Shown here: positions 41,909 through 49,357 of the stretch, piece by piece
Layout: each line of letters starts with the position of its first letter
How positions within the stretch are numbered: position 1 is the first letter of the stretch
DNA from: Bacteroidia bacterium
GTDB taxonomy: Bacteria > Bacteroidota > Bacteroidia > J057 > JADKCL01
Assembly (NCBI GenBank): GCA_020635905.1
Contig: JACJYV010000002.1
Span: 248,001-312,000, forward strand
DNA length: 64,000 nucleotides
Direction: 5' to 3'
Notes under the pieces: model-generated
The model's database searches: none
What the model was told of the DNA's origin: nothing
What the model saw: the letters and a program-made list of their open reading frames with translations, nothing else
Made by a program: the position numbers and the translations under genes

Positions 41909-43582
41909 ATGGCTGATTCCAATCTGATCCATCGTTTGCGTGCCTGGCCTTTTGAACAAAAGGCTGTGCTGGTGGCTGTGCTGACTTTGCTGGCCTGGCT
42001 GGCGGGTGCATTCGTGGATGTGATGGAGGTGGATGCAGCTCAGTATGCGGCCATGTCGCGCTTCATGTTGGAGCAGGATTCCTGGCTGGAATTGTATAAC
42101 CGCGGGGTTCCCTATCTGGATAAACCTCCCTTGATTTTTTGGGCTACAGCCCTGTCCTTCAAGCTACTGGGCATTTCAAATTTTGCCTTTAAACTGCCTT
42201 CCCTGCTATTTTCTCTCCTGACCATTTTCTCCACCTGGAGACTGGCGCGGCGGTTTTACCAACCAGTCACGGCCTGGACGGCCGCCCTGATGCTGGCCAC
42301 CTGTCAGGCATTTTTTCTCATGAATCAGGACGTAAAAACGGATATGTATCTCATGGCAGGAATCCTGCTAACCGTGTGGCAGGTCACGGCTTTCAGGCTC
42401 GACGGAAGGTGGTGGAATTTGCTGCTGGCCGGGGTTGGGATCGGGATTGGGATGCTGAGCAAAGGTCCCTTGGGACTGGTGGCGCCCGGGCTGGCCCTGG
42501 GCTTTGATTTTGTGGTGCGCCGCGACTGGAAAGGTCTTTTCAACTGGCGCTGGCTGGCGGTTATTCCCGTGGTGGGCCTGATGCTTTGGCCCATGTGTCA
42601 GGGATTGTGGTGGCAGTTTGGGAAAGAGGGAATTGAATTTTTCTTCTGGACCCAGAGTTTTGGCCGCATCACAGGCGACAGCGAGTGGCATAATTCGGCT
42701 GATCCTTTTTTTCTGGTGCACACCTTTGCCTGGGCCTTTTTGCCGTGGACTTTTTTGCTGCTGCCAGCCCTCTGGGACAAATTCAAGGGGCTTTGGCAAA
42801 AGAAATTCAGGCCTGGTCAGGGCGAATTTATTTCCTTGGGGGGATTTATCCTGCTGATGGTGGCTTTGTCACTTTCCCGCTTCAAGCTGCCGCATTATAT
42901 CTTTGTGGTGGCGCCTTTTGCGGCAATCTTATCTGCAGAGTGGGTGGAAAATGCCCTGAACAGCCGTCCCAAATTCCTGAAGGTGATGGCAGTGGCCCTG
43001 TTGGTCATGGCTCTGCTGATTCTTGCGGGCAGCGGGCTGCTTTTGGGCTGGGCATTTCCCACGCCCCAGGCTTTCTGGCTGATTGGCGGCGGCACGGTTT
43101 TGGTGTTGTTGGGCTTTTTGTTTAGTGGAGACGCCCGCCAGAAGATCATTTTACCCGTGGGAACGGCCATTGCGACCTTCAATCTGGTTCTGAATCTGTA
43201 TTTCTATCCCCAACTGCTGAATTATCAATCCATTATTCCTGCTATTCGCAAGGTGGAGGAACTGGGTTTCCAGAAGGATCGTTTTTATGCTTACCATGTG
43301 GGGGGTTATTCCTGGGAATTTTACGGCGGGACCGTTTATCACAATTTACCCGACTGGTGGGCGGTGCAAAAGATCATGCCTCTGTTTGATTTCATGTGTC
43401 TGGCCAATGACGAGGGCAAAGCAGAACTGGATTTCAATCACGTGCCCTATGAAATCATTGAAACCTATGACCACCATCCTGCGCAGCGGATTTCAGGGAA
43501 ATTTCTGAACCCGAATACCCGGGCCAAAGTGGTCAAAAAGACCTATCTGCTGAAAGTTCCCAGGGGATTTTGGGGGCAATAA
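41909..43582 (+). CDS. ArnT/PMT-like membrane glycosyltransferase
   Basis: A 557-residue polytopic GT-C enzyme with about eleven hydrophobic helices. The first outer loop has the acidic motif VDVMEVDAAQYAAMSRFMLE with catalytic-type Asp, followed by GVPYLDKPPLIFWATAL, the family hallmark of ArnT and PMT_2 enzymes (GT83/GT39). Members move a sugar from a polyprenyl phosphate to lipid A, protein or glycan on the outer face of the inner membrane. A soluble C-terminal part (about 420-557) completes the fold. It stands alone, converging on the LOG-family gene with a 5-bp gap. The acceptor is unknown. Confidence 0.9.
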   Translation: MADSNLIHRLRAWPFEQKAVLVAVLTLLAWLAGAFVDVMEVDAAQYAAMSRFMLEQDSWLELYNRGVPYLDKPPLIFWATALSFKLLGISNFAFKLPSLLFSLLTIFSTWRLARRFYQPVTAWTAALMLATCQAFFLMNQDVKTDMYLMAGILLTVWQVTAFRLDGRWWNLLLAGVGIGIGMLSKGPLGLVAPGLALGFDFVVRRDWKGLFNWRWLAVIPVVGLMLWPMCQGLWWQFGKEGIEFFFWTQSFGRITGDSEWHNSADPFFLVHTFAWAFLPWTFLLLPALWDKFKGLWQKKFRPGQGEFISLGGFILLMVALSLSRFKLPHYIFVVAPFAAILSAEWVENALNSRPKFLKVMAVALLVMALLILAGSGLLLGWAFPTPQAFWLIGGGTVLVLLGFLFSGDARQKIILPVGTAIATFNLVLNLYFYPQLLNYQSIIPAIRKVEELGFQKDRFYAYHVGGYSWEFYGGTVYHNLPDWWAVQKIMPLFDFMCLANDEGKAELDFNHVPYEIIETYDHHPAQRISGKFLNPNTRAKVVKKTYLLKVPRGFWGQ

Positions 43583-43587
43583 GGGAA

Positions 43588-44346
43588 TCAGTTTTCGCCC
43601 AGGAGGAAGGAAGGCTTGCGGGATGCTTTTTTCAGTCCAAATGGCTCAACGGAATGTTTCTGGATGTGATTGACGGCTTCTTCCACTGAATCTGTGACCA
43701 GCATGAGATCTGTGTCGCCCGGGCTGATGGTGCCGGCCTCGACCATGTAATTCATGAAATCAATGAGCTTGCCCCAGTACTCCGTGCCCATCAACACCAC
43801 GGGAAAATTGGAAATTTTGCCCGTTTGCACCAGAGTCAGGGTTTCGTAGCACTCGTCCATGGTGCCAAAGCCGCCCGGCATGATGATGAATCCGTAGGAA
43901 TACTTAAGCATCAGCACTTTGCGCACAAAAAAGTATTTGAAATTGGCCCAACGATGCATGTATTTATTGGGATCCTGCTCAAAGGGAAGGAGAATATTGC
44001 AACCCACGGACCTGCCACCCGCTTCTTTGGCCCCGCGGTTGGCGGCTTCCATCACCCCGGGTCCACCTCCTGTCATGACCGCGAAGCCTGCTTCTGCCAC
44101 AGCTTTGCCAATTCTGCGGGATTCTTCGTACCACCTGCTGCCCTCTTTGAATCTGGCCGAGCCAAATACGCTGACGCAAGGGCCCACAAAATGTAGTTTT
44201 CGGAAACCACGGATAAATTCGGCCATAACCCGCAGGGTAAACATGAATTCTGCCACCCGCGAACGGGGACCCTCGAGGAAAAAACGGGGTTCTGCGATAT
44301 TTTTTTGTTCAACCTGAACGATTTGAGAAACGTTTTTGGGGGCCAT
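43588..44346 (-). CDS. LOG-family protein (TIGR00730-like, longer form)
   Basis: A 252-residue Rossmann-fold protein of the cytokinin-activating LOG/lysine-decarboxylase-like family. It has the nucleotide motifs VSVFGSARF, TGGGPGVMEAANRGAKEAGG and PGGFGTMDECYETL. Family enzymes cleave nucleoside 5'-monophosphates to a base and ribose 5-phosphate. It is longer than the 190-residue plant-like form owing to an N-terminal extension. The ATG at 44346 is preferred to an in-frame GTG at 44382, because a promoter-like TACATTTA (44369-44362, minus) lies between them. It converges on the ArnT-like gene. A second LOG-type gene lies 2.2 kb away. Confidence 0.87.
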   Translation of the reverse strand: MAPKNVSQIVQVEQKNIAEPRFFLEGPRSRVAEFMFTLRVMAEFIRGFRKLHFVGPCVSVFGSARFKEGSRWYEESRRIGKAVAEAGFAVMTGGGPGVMEAANRGAKEAGGRSVGCNILLPFEQDPNKYMHRWANFKYFFVRKVLMLKYSYGFIIMPGGFGTMDECYETLTLVQTGKISNFPVVLMGTEYWGKLIDFMNYMVEAGTISPGDTDLMLVTDSVEEAVNHIQKHSVEPFGLKKASRKPSFLLGEN

Positions 44347-44514
44347 AACCTTGATTTTTGGTAAATGTAAGGAGTTTCCCACAAGATCAAAATAATTCTC
44401 CTCCCCCGATTCAGGTGTTTATTTACCCTTGCAAAAGCCTCAAATCAAGGAATTCAGGCGGGAAATAAACATTTTTACCAGATTGACGTTTGATGTTGAA
44501 AAGCCGGGCAAGAA

Positions 44515-44545
44515 TTGGAAAAAAAAGGATTTTTCATTACTTTTG
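44515..44545 (+). promoter_or_regulatory. promoter of the ceramidase-like gene
   Basis: The -33 element TTG (44515-44517), a 20-nt spacer and TACTTTTG (44538-44545), followed by CAG, form the best promoter in the window. The leader is 31 nt to the TTG start. Confidence 0.65.
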
Positions 44546-44576
44546 CAGGCAGTTTTGGAATAAGTAAAGCACTGTT

Positions 44577-45317
44577 TTGAATATTTTTAACGCTTCATAC
44601 GGTTTTTCTTCGCTCAAGGACATTATCCTCTCCGATGGTGGGCATGCCTATGCTGAAACCAATCTGAGCAATTTCCTGGTCGAACCCACCAACGCCATCA
44701 CGGCGTTGATCTTCTTCTTTGTGGCCGTATTCTGGCTGCTCAGATTGCGGAAAATGTATAAAAAATACATGTTTCTGGCTGTTTCCATGGCGGTTTTGGT
44801 AATTGGCGGACTGGGTGGAGCCCTTTTTCACGGCTTCCGTTCCCATGAGCTGTTCCTCCTGATGGACGTGGTGCCGATTTACGGGCTGGCAGTTGCTTCT
44901 GCCGTCTGGCTCTGGTACCGCATTCTGCCCAGCTGGACCTGGATGGCCCCTATTCTGGGGATTTTCCTGATCATCCACTTTTACCTTATTCCCGGCACGG
45001 GGTGGGAACAGGCGGCCAAAAACTCTGCTGAATATCTGAATCTTACGGCTACGCTGCTCTTCCCGCTGGTTGCGGTTTTGGTCAAAACCAAATTCCGTTA
45101 CTATAAATTTGCCCTGGGAGCCCTGATGTTTTTTGCGGCGGCCATCACTTTCCGCATCTCTGACTGGGATCTGGTTTCCAATATTTCCATTGGAACTCAC
45201 TTTCTCTGGCACGTATTCGGGGCGATTGCCTGTGCACTTTTTGCCGAATACCTTTTCCGCCTGATGACCCTCCGTCTGCGCGCGTTGCGCCGCGGGGTTA
45301 AGTTTGACGCGGAGTAA
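44577..45317 (+). CDS. alkaline-ceramidase-like (CREST superfamily) membrane protein
   Basis: A 246-residue protein with seven hydrophobic helices. It shows the aPHC/CREST pattern: AETNLSNFLVEPTNAITALI, then LGGALFHGFRSHELFLLMDVVP (His and Asp for Zn), and near the end ISIGTHFLWHVFGAIACALF with two more histidines. Alkaline ceramidases hydrolyse ceramide to sphingoid base and fatty acid, and many Bacteroidota make sphingolipids, so lipid remodelling is plausible. The only usable start is TTG at 44577, 31 nt after a strong promoter. The last 20 bp overlap the convergent hydroxylase-like gene. Activity is inferred. Confidence 0.82.
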   Translation: MNIFNASYGFSSLKDIILSDGGHAYAETNLSNFLVEPTNAITALIFFFVAVFWLLRLRKMYKKYMFLAVSMAVLVIGGLGGALFHGFRSHELFLLMDVVPIYGLAVASAVWLWYRILPSWTWMAPILGIFLIIHFYLIPGTGWEQAAKNSAEYLNLTATLLFPLVAVLVKTKFRYYKFALGALMFFAAAITFRISDWDLVSNISIGTHFLWHVFGAIACALFAEYLFRLMTLRLRALRRGVKFDAE

Positions 45318-46164
45318 TTCCTTCCAGATTTCCGACTTCCGTTTCTGGCTCATTCTTTTTTGCTTCCAGGTATCTGGCCTGCTTTTCTTTGATCTGCTCG
45401 AAAGTCTCTTCGTACTTTTTGTGGTTGGTGCCCATGATGCGGTCCCAAATGTTGAAGTAGAGCCCGTAATTGCACTGGTATAATTTGTGGTGCATGTTGT
45501 GGTGGGTGGATGTATTCAACCATTTGGTGAAGTGACCGCGGGTAAATCCACTGGGAAACAACTCGTAACCCAGGTGTCCGATCACGTTGAAAGTCATCTG
45601 GTAAAGCCCGACAATGATGATGGTGGAGATGTGCATGGGAAAGAGGAATACAGCCAGAGGCAGAAATCCAAATTCGAAAATGGCCTCTACGGGATGAAAG
45701 GAAAAAGCCGCCCACGGGGTTGGGTTATGGGAAAGGTGATGCACTTTGTGCACGTGTTTGAAGATCCTGGGATGGTGCATCAGACGGTGCGTCCAGTAAA
45801 ACCAGGTGTCGTGCAGGAAAATCAGTCCAATCGTGCCCAAAGTAAAGCCCGGCCAGCCAATCTCAGAAAAATCCATGGTCAGCTGGGTGTAACCGCGTAC
45901 ATAAGCCCAGATCAGCAAGGTTTTGAGCAGAGCAAAAATGGCAATGGAAAGCACTGAATATTTGATCTCCGTTTTGATGTTTTTGGCCGTGGGCCATTTT
46001 TCCTGGATTTTGAGGTACAGCCAGTCCCGCTTTTTGAAAACATAGAACAAAAGAAAGGCAGTGCCCGAAAAAAGGAAATAGCGGGCGGTAAGGCGGAAAA
46101 AGGTGTAAACTCCTCCCCAAAAGCCGGGATCAAGCTGGAAAGATTGGATGTTTTCGAAGTCCAT
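45298..46164 (-). CDS. sterol desaturase / fatty acid hydroxylase family protein
   Basis: A 288-residue membrane di-iron enzyme. After three hydrophobic helices come the histidine boxes HDTWFYWTHRLMHH, HKVHHLSHNPTPW and NTSTHHNMHH, the set that ligates the di-iron centre. Family members hydroxylate or desaturate fatty acyl chains, sphingoid bases, sterols or carotenoids. The ATG at 46164 (MDFENIQSF) is preferred over an upstream in-frame TTG (46203). Its 3' end overlaps the ceramidase-like gene by 20 bp in convergent orientation. The pairing of two lipid enzymes hints at sphingolipid metabolism, but the substrate is unproven. Confidence 0.9.
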   Translation of the reverse strand: MDFENIQSFQLDPGFWGGVYTFFRLTARYFLFSGTAFLLFYVFKKRDWLYLKIQEKWPTAKNIKTEIKYSVLSIAIFALLKTLLIWAYVRGYTQLTMDFSEIGWPGFTLGTIGLIFLHDTWFYWTHRLMHHPRIFKHVHKVHHLSHNPTPWAAFSFHPVEAIFEFGFLPLAVFLFPMHISTIIIVGLYQMTFNVIGHLGYELFPSGFTRGHFTKWLNTSTHHNMHHKLYQCNYGLYFNIWDRIMGTNHKKYEETFEQIKEKQARYLEAKKNEPETEVGNLEGITPRQT

Positions 46165-46459
46165 GGTGAAATTGTTTTGTGATTTTTGGGGAATACGCTT
46201 CAAAGGTGGGGAATGGATTCATGGGAAGCAGGGAGATTCAACCAAATCGGGAATTTCTTCAACCAAATGAGGGATTTGGGGAATGAGGCGCTTCCGCTTT
46301 ATTGGGGTTCAACCACAGAGATAAGGAGGGAAACGGAGGTCACAGAGTTTTTTGAAGGGAAAGCTTTGGCTTTGAGGGATGGGTTCAACACAAAGTTCTC
46401 AAAGGGTCGCGAAGGACACCAAGGCTTTTGAAAGATGAAGCTTGCGCCTCTACTGGATT
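46165..46459. repeat. dispersed-repeat tract between genes
   Basis: The 383-bp gap contains AACCACAGAG at about 46312, GGTCACAGAGTTTTTTGAAGG, the hairpin word AAAGCTTTGGCTTT (46367-46380), AACACAAAG (46387) and another AAGCTTGCGCC (46439). This is the same module order as at 32.7 and 34.1 kb. No gene is seen. Confidence 0.75.
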
Positions 46460-46515
46460 GTCTGACCACTGAATGCTGACCGCTGATAGCTGAATGCTTG
46501 CTGCTTGAAACTAAA
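46460..46515. repeat. heptamer tract, NNCTGAN x8
   Basis: Eight consecutive 7-mers in register (GTCTGAC, CACTGAA, TGCTGAC and five more diverging ones), ending 5 bp before a TAATTTG promoter-like element of the LOG gene. Confidence 0.8.
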
Positions 46516-46520
46516 TGATT

Positions 46521-46527
46521 TAATTTG
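46521..46527 (+). promoter_or_regulatory. -7-like element of the second LOG gene
   Basis: TAATTTG followed by GTG, 20 nt upstream of the ATG at 46548. The ATG at 46536 would leave almost no leader, which helps choose the start. Confidence 0.4.
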
Positions 46528-46547
46528 GTGGACTAATGCTTAACAGG

Positions 46548-47129
46548 ATGAAAAATATCTGTGTTTTCTGTGGTTCGAATGTGGGGACTGATCCAAATTT
46601 TGAAAAGGCGGCCCGGGAACTTGGGGCTTTGATTGCGCAATCCGGGCGGGGACTGGTGTATGGCGGCGGCGCAGTGGGTTTGATGGGTGTGGTGGCCAAC
46701 GCGGTGATGCAACATGGAGGCAGGGTGATTGGGGTAATTCCTGATTTTCTGAACCAGAAGGAAATTGGGCACAAGGGACTGACCGAATTGATTGAAGTGA
46801 AATCCATGCACGAGCGGAAGCTGAAAATGGCCGAACTGGCGGATGGATTCATCGCCCTTCCGGGCGGAATTGGCACCCTGGAAGAGCTGGCTGAGGTGTT
46901 TACCTGGGCCCAGCTGGGCATTCATGATAATCCCGTGGCTTTGCTGAATGTCAACGGGTTTTACGATCCGCTGGTACAAATGCTTCAAGTCATGGTGGAG
47001 AGAAGATTCCTCAACGAATTGACTTATAACATGTTGATTGAATCAGATTCTCCCGCAGATCTGCTGACCAAAATGGAAAGCTATCAAGCACCCCAGGTTT
47101 ATAAGTGGCTGGATAAAAAGCAATCCTGA
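46548..47129 (+). CDS. LOG-family nucleoside 5'-monophosphate phosphoribohydrolase
   Basis: A 193-residue protein of the short LOG form. It begins in the classic way (MKNICVFCGSNVGTDP) and has GRGLVYGGGAVGLMGVVANAVM, the catalytic-arginine region MHERKLKMAELADGFI and the signature LPGGIGTLEELAEVFTWAQLG. Such enzymes split cytokinin-type or ordinary nucleoside monophosphates into a free base and ribose 5-phosphate. An in-frame ATG four codons upstream (46536) is possible but unlike the family. It is the second LOG-type gene within 4 kb and belongs to a different subfamily from 43588-44346. It converges on the next gene with an 11-bp gap. Confidence 0.92.
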   Translation: MKNICVFCGSNVGTDPNFEKAARELGALIAQSGRGLVYGGGAVGLMGVVANAVMQHGGRVIGVIPDFLNQKEIGHKGLTELIEVKSMHERKLKMAELADGFIALPGGIGTLEELAEVFTWAQLGIHDNPVALLNVNGFYDPLVQMLQVMVERRFLNELTYNMLIESDSPADLLTKMESYQAPQVYKWLDKKQS

Positions 47130-47140
47130 ACGGATTTTAT

Positions 47141-48127
47141 TCACCGAAACTGGTTGATCACCATTTTATGGTCCACACTTTCTGATACGGCAAAAACCTC
47201 CAGCTCTCCCTGAGAATTCACCACCACCCCGCCGCCCATGCGAAAGCTGGCTCCTTTCGCGCATTTCATTTCACGGTGTGCCACCTTGCGCAAAATCTGC
47301 TGGTCAGGCGTTTCCGCCTGCCAGTTGAGTTCGAAAAGGTCCATGACATTTTTTCCGTTTTGTTTGCCCAGGCCAATCGCATACACCTTCCCTGCCTGAT
47401 CAGCCACCAGATTGAGATTCTGATATGCAGGAAATTCCGCGTCAATCCAACCTGATTTATCTGCCTCGTCCACATTCAGGTGATGGATTCGGGTGAATTT
47501 TGAATCCTCATTGAGGGGTACGCCCGCCTCACTGAGGTACAAATCCACGGTTTTGCAATCCCAGGAGCCCGTCACAATCAGAAAGCGACCGTCTTTGAGT
47601 TGGAGCAGACCATTTTCACCTGCGGTGGACTCTTTCTCCGTGCCCTGGCGGGCAATTTTGATCCCTTGCTCCAAATTTCCCGACAAGGCGTTTTCCAGAT
47701 CGTAAAGGCGCACAAAAGAGGCATCTTTTTTATTCGCATCCTCGATCCCCACCACCAGCCAGTTGCCTGCCACCTGAATTCCGCCCGCATGACTGAAGGG
47801 AGGAGCAAATTTCAGCACATAATCATGCTGGGCCAGCCAGTCGTCTTTGGCTTTGGCCACCGCAATGTACCCGTACTCATTACCGCTCCCGGAAAAAATC
47901 CAGTAGCGTTCCTTGCCCTTGTAATACATCTGGATTCCCTGGGCATGACCGCCCGTGGAAAGTTCGGGTCCCTGCCATTTCATTTGCAAAACCTTCGGTT
48001 TGGAGGGAAGATTCTGGAAGGACTCCTGTACATTTTTCAGCAGGGGAACCTGGGCCTGCAGCTGAAAGGCAGCCAGGATCAGCAGGGGAAAAAGGATTTT
48101 TTTGAGGGGATTTGGGTGAATTTTCAT
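47141..48127 (-). CDS. exported hypothetical protein
   Basis: A 328-residue protein with a signal peptide (basic start, hydrophobic stretch, cleavage near FQLQAQ, residue 26). The mature part is rich in beta-strand-like stretches such as YWIFSGSGNEYGYIAVAKAK, VRLYDLENALSGNLEQG and GRFLIVTGSWDCKTVDLYLS. It has no sorting domain or lipobox. A propeller fold is likely, but no family or catalytic motif is recognised. Upstream lies an A/T-rich gap of 800 bp with a candidate structured RNA on the other strand. Confidence 0.78.
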   Translation of the reverse strand: MKIHPNPLKKILFPLLILAAFQLQAQVPLLKNVQESFQNLPSKPKVLQMKWQGPELSTGGHAQGIQMYYKGKERYWIFSGSGNEYGYIAVAKAKDDWLAQHDYVLKFAPPFSHAGGIQVAGNWLVVGIEDANKKDASFVRLYDLENALSGNLEQGIKIARQGTEKESTAGENGLLQLKDGRFLIVTGSWDCKTVDLYLSEAGVPLNEDSKFTRIHHLNVDEADKSGWIDAEFPAYQNLNLVADQAGKVYAIGLGKQNGKNVMDLFELNWQAETPDQQILRKVAHREMKCAKGASFRMGGGVVVNSQGELEVFAVSESVDHKMVINQFR

Positions 48128-48465
48128 CTTTTTTTACATTTTTTTAATTTTTTTTCGGCCGTTTATATTTACCAAAACCACTTTCCATTCCAAAAACAGG
48201 TCGCGGCCCGGACATTTTTGCAAAACAGGCCCAAATTGACTTTCCAGGCCGTTTTTGAGAGGAGAAATTGCCCAATAAGAACAAGCTTAAGTTACCAAAA
48301 TCAAGGATAAATTGCCTCTGAAAGGTCCAAATACTGCCGTTTTAAATTTACCAAACGATTTTTTTTTCCATGGAATATTTTGACCCACCCTGCACCTTTG
48401 TAGGGCAATGTAATTTTTTCTCATACTAGCCTTTCGTTCTTTATTATTTTTCCCAAAACTAACAC
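48128..48465. other. A/T-rich intergenic stretch, no feature recognised
   Basis: Holds T-runs next to the start of the exported-protein gene and A/T-rich sequence up to the candidate RNA. I see no open frame of quality, no repeat modules and no convincing TAnnTTTG element here. Confidence 0.5.
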
Positions 48466-48911
48466 ATCGGACATATCCTGAATGACGGCAAATTCTTGCC
48501 GTCATTTCAGGCCGATTGTTTGGCCGGGGCTTGTCCCCAGCGATGAACAGCCTTTAACTAACCAGCAAGCAAAGAGTCAACAACCAGTTAAGGGAATCGC
48601 ATCAGGCCAACCCAAAAATGTTCCTGATACTCCACCAAGGATGCTTAAGAACCCTCCTTTGGAAATAAACGGATAATGGGTTGTTTTTAAAACGGATGTG
48701 GGCAGGAAGCAATTTCTGAGACCGGGTCCGGGATAATCTCAACTGGCTTTAGCGGCAAAACAGGCACTAACGTTTTTCTCTTGTAGTTAACCATTATCCA
48801 GCAATACCTCTTTATGGCGAAGCCATAAACACGTACCACTTTGAATATTTTTCCTGATTATTGGTTGATTGATTGTAAAACAGGGCGTCCCCAACGCCCT
48901 GTTCTTTTTTT
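48466..48911 (+). ncRNA. candidate structured non-coding RNA, about 445 nt
   Basis: The stretch has no credible gene but has nested complementarity. 48477-48511 forms a hairpin of about 15 bp (CCTGAATGACGGCAA with its complement, one bulge), extended by ATCGG/CCGAT (48466-48470 with 48512-48516). GGGG-CTTGT-CCCC (48526-48538) follows, then CCTTTAACT pairing with AGTTAAGGG. A long-range 9-bp helix joins GGATAATGG (about 48673) to CCATTATCC (about 48791), enclosing TGAGA/TCTCA. A strong terminator ends it. It does not match tmRNA, RNase P, 6S or SRP RNA by the motifs I know. The 5' end and promoter are undefined. Confidence 0.45.
48880..48911 (+). terminator. Rho-independent terminator
   Basis: ACAGGGCGT (48880-48888) pairs with ACGCCCTGT (48894-48902) round a 5-nt loop and is followed by TCTTTTTTT. 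It ends a plus-strand transcript although no plus-strand gene lies upstream for more than 1.7 kb. It may also work weakly for the convergent minus-strand gene. Confidence 0.88.
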
Positions 48912-48925
48912 GTACCCTGCTGATC

Positions 48926-49321
48926 TCAGAGCGAGAGTATGGCGCCCGCAAGCAGGCATCCCCCAAAATGCAAGCCCAGAAACGGCAGAGAACGCCACTC
49001 CGGGCGTTTTTGGATCAGTGAGGCCGCTCCCAGGAGCGGCAGATAAATAAGCAGGGCCGCCAAAGCCGCCACAAACAGACCCTGGCTGAGTAAATCCACA
49101 CCCACCTTTTCGAACAGGAGGGCCAGTCCAAAACAGACCACCCATTTGACTCCCAGACCAGGCAACAGACTGATGAAGAAGTTCTTTTTCCGTTTCTCCC
49201 CTTCCCCAAACATCCAGGACGAATTCCAAATCAGGCCCAGCAAATAATAGGCGAGAGCCGCCAGGGTCACCCACCCAAAATCCACAGATTCAATCAGTTG
49301 AATTATCATGCCTTCTTTCAA
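48926..49321 (-). CDS. DUF1761-like four-helix membrane protein
   Basis: A 131-residue protein made of four hydrophobic helices. The first has the pattern VTLAALAYYLLGLIWNSSWMFGEGEK seen in DUF1761 proteins (small residues, then an aromatic W-x-S-x-x-F turn). The remaining helices are spaced evenly and the C-terminus is hydrophobic. The start may be the ATG at 49321 or, more like the family, the ATG four codons later (49309). Function of the family is unknown. It lies 36 bp downstream of the M28 peptidase gene on the same strand and is probably co-transcribed. Confidence 0.75.
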   Translation of the reverse strand: MKEGMIIQLIESVDFGWVTLAALAYYLLGLIWNSSWMFGEGEKRKKNFFISLLPGLGVKWVVCFGLALLFEKVGVDLLSQGLFVAALAALLIYLPLLGAASLIQKRPEWRSLPFLGLHFGGCLLAGAILSL

Positions 49322-49357
49322 GCCGCCTGAAATTATACCATACGCTTTGAGAGGTCT

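Noticed and set aside
48482..48676. 64-codon open frame in the 48-kb gap
   Set aside because: It begins inside a 15-bp hairpin, is rich in Pro/Gln/Ser, and has no promoter. The region looks more like structured RNA.
48700..48770. SRP RNA or tmRNA
   Set aside because: CAGGAAGCA resembles part of the SRP loop and GCTTTAGCGGCA could encode an ALAA tag, but the surrounding conserved stems, tRNA-like ends and an in-frame stop are missing.
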